Under the pieces are notes generated by a model that was not told where the DNA came from, ran no database searches, and was given only the letters and a program-made list of their open reading frames with translations. The translations under genes and the position numbers were made by a program. 64,000 nucleotides of DNA from positions 1,550,001 through 1,614,000 of the forward strand of contig NZ_JBPXRR010000001.1 in the NCBI RefSeq assembly GCF_051842935.1, in the 5' to 3' direction. The stretch is from Pseudalkalibacillus sp051842935 (GTDB lineage Bacteria; Bacillota; Bacilli; Bacillales; Fictibacillaceae). How positions within the stretch are numbered: the stretch's first letter is position 1; every line of letters begins with the position of its first letter. Of the stretch, positions 34,180 to 42,092 are shown in pieces.

Positions 34180-34209
34180 CAATTCTATACCGCAATAGTT
34201 GAATCCTTT
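34180..34209 (-). promoter_or_regulatory. SigH promoter of the spoIIA operon
   Basis: Minus strand AAAGGATTC, 12 bases, ATAGAATTG. This fits the SigH pattern (AGGA ... GAAT) with the usual spacing, just upstream of spoIIAA. Confidence 0.65.
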
Positions 34210-34226
34210 CACGATGACAAAACTAG

Positions 34227-34233
34227 TGTCGAA
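34227..34233. promoter_or_regulatory. Spo0A box upstream of spoIIA
   Basis: Exact core TGTCGAA about 20 bases upstream of the SigH -35. Spo0A activates spoIIA from SigH in B. subtilis, so the position makes sense. A weaker TTTGTCATC lies closer in. Confidence 0.55.
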
Positions 34234-34249
34234 TCGATAAAAAAATACT

Positions 34250-35422
34250 CTATGGTGTTTGTGAGAACTTGCCGACGGTTCGCTTGAATAGTCCCCACCA
34301 GTTGGCTGATGGAACGTTTTCAGATGCGACGAGTGCTGATTCCGTCACGGTTTTGCCGTTGTTTTTCACAACGAGTGTTCCGAGACGATCGCCTTTCTCA
34401 ATCGGCATGTTAAGACTCTTCTTGATTTTGATTTCCGTCTTCAACTTCAGTTTCTTCTCTCCCTTTTTCATCAAAATGGAGATCGGCTCTGAAGTCTGCA
34501 TTTGGACGGTTTTCGAAGCACCTTTTTGCACTTCTACTTTCTCAATCATCTGATGACGATCGTAAAGCTTTTGCGTTTCGTAATTGGCAAATGCATAGTC
34601 CAGCATTTGCGTCACTTGCGCATTCCGCTCTTTCGTTGTCGGAGCACCCATGACGACCGCGATGACACGCATGCCGTTTTTCTTAGCAGTAGCTGTCAGA
34701 CAATATTTTGCTTCAGACGTGTAACCTGTTTTGAGCCCATCGACTCCAGGGTAGAATTTGACAAGCTTGTTCGTGTTCACGAGCCAGAACTTTTTCTCGG
34801 TGTTTTCACGTAAGTAATCTTCGTATTTACCGGTATACTTCGTAATCTGCTCGTACTTCAACAGTTCCTTCGCCATAAGCGCCATGTCCCTGGCAGTACT
34901 GTAGTGCTCTTTGCCTGGTAGACCTGTCGCATTTTCGAAGTTTGTATTTTTCAGGCCGAGTTCCTTCGCCTTTTCGTTCATCAGTTTCACGAACGCATCG
35001 TTCGTTCCGGCGATATGCTCCCCAAGGGCAACGGATGCGTCGTTTCCTGAAGCTAACGCAATCCCTTTGAGCATCTCCTCAACCGTCATTTCTTCACCAG
35101 CCTCCAGGAAAATTTGAGAACCTCCCATGGAAGCAGCGTATTCACTTGTACGCACTTTGTCTTTCATGTTGATTTTGCCTTTATGAAGGGCTTCCATCAC
35201 GAGAATCATCGTCATGACTTTGGTCATGCTTGCTGGAGGAAGCTTCTCATCAGCATTTTTATCAAATAGAACACTGCCCGTATCCCTTTCAATCAGGATG
35301 GCAGAAGATGCATTATTCGCAAGAGAATTCACAGTAACATGGTCTTCGTTTGCAAAAGCGGTCGGTGATACGACTGAAAAAGCGATCATAACCGCCAGAA
35401 TACTAGAAAAAATACGTTTCAT
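34250..35422 (-). CDS. dacF: Forespore D-alanyl-D-alanine carboxypeptidase DacF
   Basis: Low-molecular-weight penicillin-binding protein that regulates cortex cross-linking from the forespore side. The 390-residue protein has a signal peptide (about 1-24), motifs SMTK (S65, K68), SGN, and KTG (LKTGYTS), then a C-terminal beta domain and amphipathic tail. GGAGGG lies 8 bases before the ATG. Identity as DacF rather than DacA rests on its place before spoIIA and the SigF-type promoter. Confidence 0.94.
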   Translation of the reverse strand: MKRIFSSILAVMIAFSVVSPTAFANEDHVTVNSLANNASSAILIERDTGSVLFDKNADEKLPPASMTKVMTMILVMEALHKGKINMKDKVRTSEYAASMGGSQIFLEAGEEMTVEEMLKGIALASGNDASVALGEHIAGTNDAFVKLMNEKAKELGLKNTNFENATGLPGKEHYSTARDMALMAKELLKYEQITKYTGKYEDYLRENTEKKFWLVNTNKLVKFYPGVDGLKTGYTSEAKYCLTATAKKNGMRVIAVVMGAPTTKERNAQVTQMLDYAFANYETQKLYDRHQMIEKVEVQKGASKTVQMQTSEPISILMKKGEKKLKLKTEIKIKKSLNMPIEKGDRLGTLVVKNNGKTVTESALVASENVPSANWWGLFKRTVGKFSQTP

Positions 35423-35452
35423 GGCATAATCCCTCCATTCTTATTATTCTTA

Positions 35453-35480
35453 TATTTTCCAATTTTGGAGAGTTTATACT
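35453..35480 (-). promoter_or_regulatory. Candidate SigF promoter of dacF
   Basis: Minus strand GTATA, 14 bases, GGAAAATAT, near the SigF pattern (GYATA, then GGNNANANT) with one mismatch, 31 bases before the ATG. Confidence 0.5.
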
Positions 35481-35526
35481 TAACGAGTGGGTTTCGGTTG
35501 GTTTTTGTGGGGGAGTTGAGAGGTGG

Positions 35527-35650
35527 TCTTGGAAAAATGAGGGTGGGTTTTAGAAATTTGCGCGCTCATTTTAGAAAAATCACATGGGGTCTTAGAATTT
35601 TGCACGTCGGTTTTAGAAAAACAGCGACCTGTTTTAGAAATCAGGCCTTT
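35527..35650. repeat. Six-copy 21-bp-period TTTTAGAAA array
   Basis: Cores TCTTGGAAA, TTTTAGAAA, TTTTAGAAA, TCTTAGAAT, TTTTAGAAA and TTTTAGAAA start at 35527, 35548, 35569, 35590, 35611 and 35632, exactly 21 bases apart. The 12 bases between cores vary. The array sits between dacF and the pdp terminator. A minus-strand reading frame gives a heptapeptide repeat but has no start signals. Confidence 0.85.
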
Positions 35651-35668
35651 TGTACCACGCCACACGCC

Positions 35669-35707
35669 ATAAAAAAACTGCCCCCGAGCATTCGCTCAAG
35701 GGCAGTT
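35669..35707 (-). terminator. Terminator of the drm-pnp-pdp operon
   Basis: Minus strand AACTGCCC and GGGCAGTT with an inner GAGC / GCTC pairing, followed by TTTTTTT, 13 bases after the pdp stop. Confidence 0.88.
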
Positions 35708-35719
35708 CCCAACTAAAGT

Positions 35720-37021
35720 TTACATAATTTCTTTATAGACAAGTGGTGGTGCATCCACTTTTTCAGCTGAGATCGTGTAGGATTCACGCAGCTTCTTCAA
35801 TACATCGTCTACGTTCTCCTGGTTGCTGTGAATGGTAGCGAGTGCTTCGCCTTTCTTCACTTCTTCTCCAACCTTCTTGTGAAGGACGATTCCTACAGCG
35901 AGGTCGATTTCAGATTCCTTCGTCGCACGACCAGCACCTAACCACATTGCGGCCGTTCCGACTTCGTTCGCAACGATTTCAGAAACGTATCCGTCTTGGT
36001 CTGCTTCAAACGCAACTTGGTATTGAGCTTGTGGCATTTTGCTCGGATCGTCGATGACAGAAGCATCTCCGCCTTGTGCCGCCAAGAATGTTTTGAACAC
36101 TTCGATCGCTTTGCCATTTTCCATAACTTCAATCAACATCTCGCGTGCTTCTTCTTTCGTTTCCGCTTTTCCTGCAAGGACCACCATGAATGAACCTAGC
36201 GTGAGACAAAGCTCTTCAAGGTCTTTCGGTCCTTTACCGCGCAACGTATCCGCTGCTTCTTTTACCTCTAACGCATTACCGATTGCGAACCCGAGCGGCT
36301 GGCTCATGTCAGAAATGACTGCCATCGTGTTACGACCGACATTGTTTCCGATCTTGACCATCGCGTTTGCAAGTTCTTCCGCTTGCTCAACTTCCGTCAT
36401 GAATGCGCCTGCGCCTGTTTTGACGTCAAGCACGATTGCATCAGCACCTGCTGCGATTTTTTTACTCATAATTGAGCTTGCGATCAATGGGATCGAATTG
36501 ACTGTACCTGTAACGTCACGCAGACCGTACAATTTCTTGTCTGCAGGAGTCAAGTTACCGCTCTGTCCGATGACAGCGATCTTGTTCTTGTTGACGAGGT
36601 CGACGAATTCGTCTTTCTCTAGCTCAACGTGGAAACCAGGGACAGCTTCCAACTTGTCGATCGTTCCACCTGTGTGACCAAGTCCACGCCCTGACATTTT
36701 CGCAACTGGAACGTCGAGCGCTGCAACCAATGGTGCAAGTACAAGCGTCGTCGTGTCACCGACACCACCTGTGGAGTGCTTATCGACTTTGATGCCTTCA
36801 ATCGCAGATAGGTCGATTTGATCGCCAGACTCGACCATCGCCATTGTGAAGTTTGCGCGTTCTTCTTCCGTCATATCCGTAAAATAGATCGCCATAGCTA
36901 GTGCAGACATTTGATAGTCCGGGATGTCACCTTCTGTATATCCTTCAATGATAAAGTCAATCTCTTCTTTCGAGAGCTCTTGACCATTACGTTTTTTCTC
37001 GATTAAATCTACCATTCTCAT
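35720..37021 (-). CDS. pdp: Pyrimidine-nucleoside phosphorylase
   Basis: Phosphorolyses uridine, thymidine and deoxyuridine to free base and (deoxy)ribose-1-phosphate. The 433-residue protein carries the family signature SGRGLGHTGGTIDKLE (about 108-123), KHSTGGVGD for phosphate binding and a C-terminal domain with the lipoyl-like fold. AAGGA precedes the ATG by 10 bases. Last gene of the four-gene salvage operon whose sugar phosphates feed Drm. Confidence 0.96.
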   Translation of the reverse strand: MRMVDLIEKKRNGQELSKEEIDFIIEGYTEGDIPDYQMSALAMAIYFTDMTEEERANFTMAMVESGDQIDLSAIEGIKVDKHSTGGVGDTTTLVLAPLVAALDVPVAKMSGRGLGHTGGTIDKLEAVPGFHVELEKDEFVDLVNKNKIAVIGQSGNLTPADKKLYGLRDVTGTVNSIPLIASSIMSKKIAAGADAIVLDVKTGAGAFMTEVEQAEELANAMVKIGNNVGRNTMAVISDMSQPLGFAIGNALEVKEAADTLRGKGPKDLEELCLTLGSFMVVLAGKAETKEEAREMLIEVMENGKAIEVFKTFLAAQGGDASVIDDPSKMPQAQYQVAFEADQDGYVSEIVANEVGTAAMWLGAGRATKESEIDLAVGIVLHKKVGEEVKKGEALATIHSNQENVDDVLKKLRESYTISAEKVDAPPLVYKEIM

Positions 37022-37039
37022 GCGAAATCATTCCTTGTT

Positions 37040-37861
37040 TTAAACTTTTTCAATAATTGAACGTAATAATTGCTTGAACGTCGGTTTCGTGCGGTTCGCA
37101 ACCTCGACGACTTGTTCGTGCGTCAACGGTTCGAGTTCTTCAGCGATCGCCATATCCGTGATACATGAAATTCCAATTGTTTTCATGTCCATATGACGAG
37201 CGACAATCACTTCTGGAACCGTGGACATTCCGACTGTATCTGCCCCAAGTGTGCGGAGCATCTTCAACTCAGCACGCGTCATATACGTTGGTCCACTTAT
37301 AGAAGCATATACCCCTTTTTGAAGGTTGATACCGTGTTCTTTCCCTACATTTTCAACCAACTCGATGAGTTCAGGTGTGTACGCTGTACTCATATCAGGG
37401 AAACGCGGTCCAAGCTCCTTGTCGTTCGGTCCGATCAACGGGTTCGCCCCCGTCAAATTCAAGTGGTCCTCAATGATCATCAAATCTCCTGCTTTAAAAT
37501 CAGGGTTCATTCCGCCACATGCATTTGTGACGATGATCTGCTCCACACCTAATCCTTTCATGACACGGACCGGGAACGTAACCTCCTGCATGGAGTACCC
37601 TTCGTAAAAATGGAAGCGGCCTTGCATCGCAACGACCGTCTTGCCACTCATTTCACCGACGACCAATTTCCCAGCATGACCTTCTACTGTTGATACTGGG
37701 AAATGTGGGATATCCGCATAGTCGATGGAAGTGGCATTTTCGATTTCGTCTGCAAAATCACCTAGACCAGATCCTAAAATCAAACCGATCGTCGGTTGCT
37801 GCTCTGTGAAGGTTTTGATTTTACCTACTGACTCTTTCACTTGTTCCATTAGGTTTGACAT
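37040..37861 (-). CDS. Purine-nucleoside phosphorylase, divergent paralogue
   Basis: Trimeric-type PNP with an altered base pocket. The 273-residue protein keeps the phosphate and ribose motifs (LGSGLGDF, GRFHFYEGY, TNACGGM, GMSTVPE), but where the purine-binding Glu of this family is normally SYETPAE it has TYMTRAE (Met194), and the Asn that holds O6/N7 is Asp236 (ITDMAIAE). Human MTAP, which prefers 6-amino purines, also has Asp at the second position. A different base preference is therefore plausible but unproven. It is a tandem copy next to a canonical PNP, 16 bases apart. Confidence 0.9.
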   Translation of the reverse strand: MSNLMEQVKESVGKIKTFTEQQPTIGLILGSGLGDFADEIENATSIDYADIPHFPVSTVEGHAGKLVVGEMSGKTVVAMQGRFHFYEGYSMQEVTFPVRVMKGLGVEQIIVTNACGGMNPDFKAGDLMIIEDHLNLTGANPLIGPNDKELGPRFPDMSTAYTPELIELVENVGKEHGINLQKGVYASISGPTYMTRAELKMLRTLGADTVGMSTVPEVIVARHMDMKTIGISCITDMAIAEELEPLTHEQVVEVANRTKPTFKQLLRSIIEKV

Positions 37862-37877
37862 GTATATCCCCCTCTAC

Positions 37878-38696
37878 TTACATGCTTTTGACAACTTGTT
37901 GGACAAGATCCATGAAGTTGGATTTTACTTTTTCCGTCGTTTCGATGACTTCATCGTGCGTTAATGGTTGATCAAGGATTCCTGCAGCCATGTTGGAAAT
38001 ACAAGAAATACCGAGGACTTCCATTCCGCTATGACGAGCGATGATGACTTCAGGTACAGTAGACATTCCGACTGCGTCTCCACCCATGATACGAAGCATT
38101 CTGACTTCTGCTGGTGTTTCATAAGAAGGACCAGAGTTCGCGATGTAGACACCCTCTTGCATTTTCACCCCAAGATCCTTGGCAATTTGCTTCGCAATGC
38201 CTTGCAAGCGCTCAGAATAGGCATCAGACATATCAGGGAAACGGACACCTAGTTTATTGTCATTCGGTCCAATAAGCGGGTTGTCTCCTGTGTTGTTGAT
38301 GTGGTCCGTGATCAGCATCAAGTCACCAGCATCAAAGTTTTCATTGATTCCTCCAGCAGCGTTCGTTACAAGCAGCTGCTCCACTCCGATTTCTTTCATG
38401 ACACGAACAGGGAACGTGACTTTTTGCATGGAGTAACCTTCGTAATAGTGGAAGCGTCCTTTCATCGCGACGACTGTTTTACCAGAAATCGTACCAACGA
38501 CGAGTTCGCCAGCATGCCCTTCTACTGTGGAAACAGGGAAATTCGGAATATCAGAATAAGGGAAAGAAACTGGATTTTCGATTTTGTCCGCCAACACGCC
38601 AAGGCCTGATCCAAGAATCAGACCGATTGTCGGCTTAGCATCGATTTTACCAGTAATGTATTGTGCAGCTTGTTGTATGGATTCAATTTGTGTCAT
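37878..38696 (-). CDS. pupG: Purine-nucleoside phosphorylase (PupG type)
   Basis: Phosphorolyses guanosine, inosine and their deoxy forms. The 272-residue protein has canonical pocket residues: Glu193 (SYETPAE) and Asn235 (CISNMAAG), plus LGSGLGVL, GRFHYYEGYSM and TNAAGGIN. It closely follows the B. subtilis PupG sequence as I remember it. GGAGAACC abuts the ATG. Middle of the drm-pnp-pnp-pdp operon, 10 bases after drm. Confidence 0.95.
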   Translation of the reverse strand: MTQIESIQQAAQYITGKIDAKPTIGLILGSGLGVLADKIENPVSFPYSDIPNFPVSTVEGHAGELVVGTISGKTVVAMKGRFHYYEGYSMQKVTFPVRVMKEIGVEQLLVTNAAGGINENFDAGDLMLITDHINNTGDNPLIGPNDNKLGVRFPDMSDAYSERLQGIAKQIAKDLGVKMQEGVYIANSGPSYETPAEVRMLRIMGGDAVGMSTVPEVIIARHSGMEVLGISCISNMAAGILDQPLTHDEVIETTEKVKSNFMDLVQQVVKSM

Positions 38697-38706
38697 GGTT
38701 CTCCTC

Positions 38707-39891
38707 CTACGACAATTTTTCTAGAATGCTTTTTCCGTGCTCAGGTAATTTGATGTTGAAGTTATCCGCGATCGTTGCACCAATATCGGCAAATGTCTTG
38801 CTTGTCGGTAGCTGTTGACCAACCTCAATACCTTTATGGTAAGCAAGTAGTGGGACATACTCTCTCGTATGATCCGTGCCATGATGGATCGGGTCATTTC
38901 CGTGGTCTGCCGTAATCAACAACAAATCGTCTTCTTTCATTTTATCCAACAGTTCAGGGAGTCGCTCATCGTACTCTTCCAATGCTTCTCCATAACCGAT
39001 CGGGTCACGACGGTGTCCGAACTTCGCATCAAAATCGACAAGGTTTAAGAAGCTGATGCCAGTGAAATCACGTTCAGCTGTTTTGACGATCTGATCCATT
39101 CCATCCATATTGGATTTCGTACGGATCGCATCTGTTACCCCTTCTCCATCATAAATATCGGAAATCTTACCGATTGCGATCACATCGTAATTCTCATCTT
39201 TCAACTCATTCATGACGGTACGACCGAACGGTTTCAATGCATAGTCATGACGGTTGGATGTACGCTCGAACTCACCTGGTTTTCCGATGAATGGACGTGC
39301 GATGATACGACCGACCATATACTTTTCATCCAAAGTCAATTCTCGAGCCATTTTACAAATTTCATATTGCTCCTCAATTGGAACGATGTCCTCATGTGCA
39401 GCAATCTGAAGTACAGAATCCGCTGATGTATATACGATCAAAGCACCTGTTTTCATATGCTCTTCGCCAAGTTCTTCAATAATAGCAGTACCGGAAGCAG
39501 GTTTGTTTCCGATGATCTTTCGGCCACTCTTTTCTTCGAGCTCTTGAATCAGTTCATCCGGAAAACCATCAGGGAATGTTTTAAAAGGCTTTTCAATATG
39601 AAGGCCCATGATTTCCCAGTGGCCTGTCATCGTATCTTTTCCATTAGACGCCTCTTCCATCTTACCGAAATGAGCCATCGGTTGATCTGCTTTCTCGATT
39701 CCTTGAATTTCTCGGATGTTGCTCAATCCAAGGCGTCCCATGTTCGGCATGTTCAAGCCATTCATTTTTTCTGCGATATGACCAAGCGTGTCCGCACCGA
39801 CATCATTGAAATGTTCTGCATCTGGTGCTTCTCCAATTCCAACAGAGTCCATGACTATCAGGAATACTCGTTTGAATTTAGGATCCGTCAT
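38707..39891 (-). CDS. drm: Phosphopentomutase
   Basis: Interconverts (deoxy)ribose-1-phosphate and -5-phosphate, linking nucleoside breakdown to the pentose phosphate pool. From the ATG at 39891 (GGGAGGAG 9 bases upstream) it has 394 residues, the family norm; the longer frame upstream has no site. Alkaline-phosphatase-superfamily metal motifs are visible: MDSVGIGEAPDA at the start, TGHWEIMG, and ADHGNDP with HTREYVPLL at the end. First gene of the operon. Confidence 0.96.
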   Translation of the reverse strand: MTDPKFKRVFLIVMDSVGIGEAPDAEHFNDVGADTLGHIAEKMNGLNMPNMGRLGLSNIREIQGIEKADQPMAHFGKMEEASNGKDTMTGHWEIMGLHIEKPFKTFPDGFPDELIQELEEKSGRKIIGNKPASGTAIIEELGEEHMKTGALIVYTSADSVLQIAAHEDIVPIEEQYEICKMARELTLDEKYMVGRIIARPFIGKPGEFERTSNRHDYALKPFGRTVMNELKDENYDVIAIGKISDIYDGEGVTDAIRTKSNMDGMDQIVKTAERDFTGISFLNLVDFDAKFGHRRDPIGYGEALEEYDERLPELLDKMKEDDLLLITADHGNDPIHHGTDHTREYVPLLAYHKGIEVGQQLPTSKTFADIGATIADNFNIKLPEHGKSILEKLS

Positions 39892-39967
39892 AGTAAGTCT
39901 CCTCCCTATTTTCACACTATTTAATACCATTTCCAGCGAAACGGTCTATCAAACAACAGTTTGTAAA

Positions 39968-39985
39968 GGTCAGAAGTCTGACCTC
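39968..39985. promoter_or_regulatory. 18-bp palindrome upstream of drm, possible operator
   Basis: AGGTCAGA, two central bases, TCTGACCT: perfect 8-bp arms, about 80 bases before the drm ATG. It resembles a dimeric repressor site (GntR-like in shape), but no regulator gene is adjacent and the family is not identified. Confidence 0.4.
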
Positions 39986-39997
39986 TTATCTTATTTA

Positions 39998-40040
39998 AAA
40001 GTGCCCTTCATTCATTGTTCTAAACGAAGGCACTTTTTTG
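39998..40040 (-). terminator. Terminator of xerD
   Basis: AAGTGCC and GGCACTT arms with a GAAG/CTTC-type extension and a long loop, flanked by A- and T-runs. It lies about 85 bases after the xerD stop. Confidence 0.7.
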
Positions 40041-40124
40041 AGTGTATCATCTTTTCTTTCAATTCGCACGTAATTTTATATAAGGGCTTACATTCCTATT
40101 CTATCAATGTAAAATATTGTTTGT

Positions 40125-41015
40125 TCAGGCTCTTGGATGATACGTGGAATAGACATCTTTCAGCCGGGTTTTCGTCACATGTGTATAGATCTGTGTCGTC
40201 GATATGTCCACATGCCCAAGCAATTCCTGGACCGCACGAAGATCCGCACCATTTTCGAGCAAATGCGTCGCGAATGAATGCCGTAATGTATGTGGTGTCA
40301 GCTCTTTTTCGATATTCGCTTGACGAGCAAGCTTCTTTAAAATCTTCCAGAAACCTTGTCGGGTCAAACGATTTCCGTGATGATTCAAGAATAAAGCATC
40401 ATTCGATTTCTTCTTCAATAGCTTGCCCCGTGCTTCTGTTATATAAGTGGTTAATGCTTGACTAGCCATACGCCCCACCGGGATGATCCGCTCTTTGTTC
40501 CCTTTTCCTGTGCATTGGATGAATCCCATCGTCAAATGCGCATCCGACACGTTCAGCTGAATCATTTCCGATACCCGGATACCTGTTGCATACAACAACT
40601 CAATCATGGCACGGTCTCTTAATCCGAAAGGAGTGTTCCCTTCTGGCGCTTCCATCAAGTTTTCCACTTCTGCTGATGAAAGAATCTTCGGTAGGCGTCT
40701 TTCCGTTTTAGGTGTTTCAATATGTACAGAAGGATCTTGATCGGTGACCTTTTCACGGATCAGGAATTGATGGAAAGAACGAATGGATGCAATTGTTCTT
40801 GCAATCGTCGTTGTCGCCATTCCAGAATCCTTCAAATGATATAAAAAATTCATGATGTCGTTACGAGTAATCGTATTATAATTCGTATGGTTCAATTCTT
40901 TTTGTAAGTGTGTGGTGTATTTCTTCAGATCACGTTCGTATGATTGCAGCGTATTGGCTGCGAGACCTCTTTCAACTGTGAGGTAATGCAAATAATCCTT
41001 CACTTCGTCTAGCAT
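40125..41015 (-). CDS. xerD: Site-specific tyrosine recombinase XerD
   Basis: With XerC/CodV resolves chromosome dimers at dif. The 296-residue protein has an N-terminal SAM-like domain (about 1-90) and the catalytic set R147 (ATGIRVSE), K171 (GKGNK), H242 and R245 (HTLRHSF), H268 (LLGHVD) and Y277 (QIYTH). It is followed by its own terminator, with yqzK and fur upstream, exactly the B. subtilis ripX context. Confidence 0.96.
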   Translation of the reverse strand: MLDEVKDYLHYLTVERGLAANTLQSYERDLKKYTTHLQKELNHTNYNTITRNDIMNFLYHLKDSGMATTTIARTIASIRSFHQFLIREKVTDQDPSVHIETPKTERRLPKILSSAEVENLMEAPEGNTPFGLRDRAMIELLYATGIRVSEMIQLNVSDAHLTMGFIQCTGKGNKERIIPVGRMASQALTTYITEARGKLLKKKSNDALFLNHHGNRLTRQGFWKILKKLARQANIEKELTPHTLRHSFATHLLENGADLRAVQELLGHVDISTTQIYTHVTKTRLKDVYSTYHPRA

Positions 41016-41029
41016 GAAGCAACCGCTCC

Positions 41030-41260
41030 TTATTCCCCAATATCATAAAACAACTTCAAACGGTCGACCCAGTTCATTTCTTCTTTCTCATAATAGGCTT
41101 CGAATACTTTCACAGCACGCCCTTCAGGCTCGTCATAACGGTGAAAGTTCTGATACTCTTCATTTAACCATAAAAGTCCGTAATAAAACAGCAGTGTAAA
41201 ACAAATGAATGTGAAGAACACTTTCATCGTGTTCCACATCAACCGAATCATAGACAACAT
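41030..41260 (-). CDS. yqzK: YqzK family protein (DUF4227)
   Basis: Small membrane protein of unknown function. The 76-residue sequence has one membrane segment (about 12-32) and a soluble tail with the conserved HRYDEPEGRAVKVFE and WVDRLKLFY motifs. It lies between fur and xerD as in other Bacillus. It is 14 bases before xerD, so probably co-transcribed. Confidence 0.85.
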   Translation of the reverse strand: MLSMIRLMWNTMKVFFTFICFTLLFYYGLLWLNEEYQNFHRYDEPEGRAVKVFEAYYEKEEMNWVDRLKLFYDIGE

Positions 41261-41424
41261 AACGAAAGCCTCCCAGTTTGTCCTTTCTACAGGATATGCC
41301 TGTCTTTCGAAAGAATATACTTGTAAACCGGGATATCGTTAAGAAAGATTAGCAAAATTTATGGGATCTGATAGTTGTTGATTCTTTACAGTCACTTCCT
41401 CAATAGCAACAATCCTTAGGAAAA

Positions 41425-41472
41425 GAACAAAAGAAAAAGCTGACCCTTTGGAACTCTTTCATTTCGGGTCAA
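41425..41472 (-). terminator. Likely terminator of fur
   Basis: Minus strand TTGACCC and GGGTCAG arms with a long loop, then TTTTTCTTTT, about 30 bases after the fur stop. Confidence 0.6.
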
Positions 41473-41501
41473 CCCATCGTTTCATTATGATTCATTTTCA
41501 A

Positions 41502-41978
41502 TTATTTCGTCGTTACTTCTTCTTCTTTTTCAGCTTCAACTTTGTCATGGCACCGGTGACAGATTCCATGGAATGTCAATCGGTGATCCTTTACTTTAAA
41601 ATTCCAATCTCTTTCAACGATCTGCTCTACATCTCCAAGCAAATCCTCTTGGATTTCATCCACTGCGCCACATTCGATACATACCAAATGATGATGGAAG
41701 TGATCCGCGCCTTCTTTTCGTAGATCGTATCTGGAAACCCCATCGCCGAAATTGATCTTATCGACGATTTTCAATTCAGTCAGCAGTTCCAGTGTCCGGT
41801 AGACGGTTGCTAAACCGATTTCCGGCGCTTTCTCCTTAACGAGAAGGTAGACATCTTCTGCACTCAAGTGGTCCTCTTCACGTTCTAGCAGGACCCGGAC
41901 CGTTGCTTCACGCTGGGGGGTTAATTTGTAGCTTTGTGAATGGAGTTGTTTTTTAATGCTTTCAATACGGTTTTCCAA
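41502..41978 (-). CDS. fur: Ferric uptake regulator
   Basis: Iron-responsive repressor of siderophore and iron uptake genes. From the TTG at 41978 (GGGAGGG 6 bases upstream) it has 158 residues: winged helix (about 1-80; TPQREATVRVL), metal site with HFHHHLVCIECG and structural zinc cysteines CIEC and CHRC near the C-terminus, and an acidic tail. Fur rather than PerR or Zur is chosen from the position beside yqzK-xerD. A PerR-type box lies at its promoter. Confidence 0.92.
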   Translation of the reverse strand: MENRIESIKKQLHSQSYKLTPQREATVRVLLEREEDHLSAEDVYLLVKEKAPEIGLATVYRTLELLTELKIVDKINFGDGVSRYDLRKEGADHFHHHLVCIECGAVDEIQEDLLGDVEQIVERDWNFKVKDHRLTFHGICHRCHDKVEAEKEEEVTTK

Positions 41979-42010
41979 GACGAACCCTCCCACACTCTAT
42001 GTATAGTCTC

Positions 42011-42039
42011 ATTATAAGCGTGGGTGAAAATAGTGTCAA
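42011..42039 (-). promoter_or_regulatory. SigA promoter of fur
   Basis: Minus strand TTGACA, 17 bases, TATAAT: a perfect consensus promoter, 33 bases before the fur start codon. Confidence 0.88.
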
Positions 42040-42040
42040 A

Positions 42041-42055
42041 TTATAATAATTTTAA
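42041..42055. promoter_or_regulatory. PerR box at the fur promoter
   Basis: TTATAATAATTTTAA differs at a single base from the PerR box consensus TTATAATnATTATAA and abuts the -35 of the fur promoter. In B. subtilis fur is under PerR control, so the call is supported by both sequence and precedent. Confidence 0.72.
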
Positions 42056-42092
42056 TTTGGGTTTTAAAGTTATTATCATCTGATAGCAATTA

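Noticed and set aside
35480..35665. 61-codon ORF of heptapeptide repeats
   Set aside because: A by-product of the 21-bp period (7 codons). No start signals and no support from neighbours.
36039..36677. 212-codon plus-strand ORF opposite pdp
   Set aside because: Antisense shadow inside a conserved enzyme gene, without ribosome binding site or recognisable motif.
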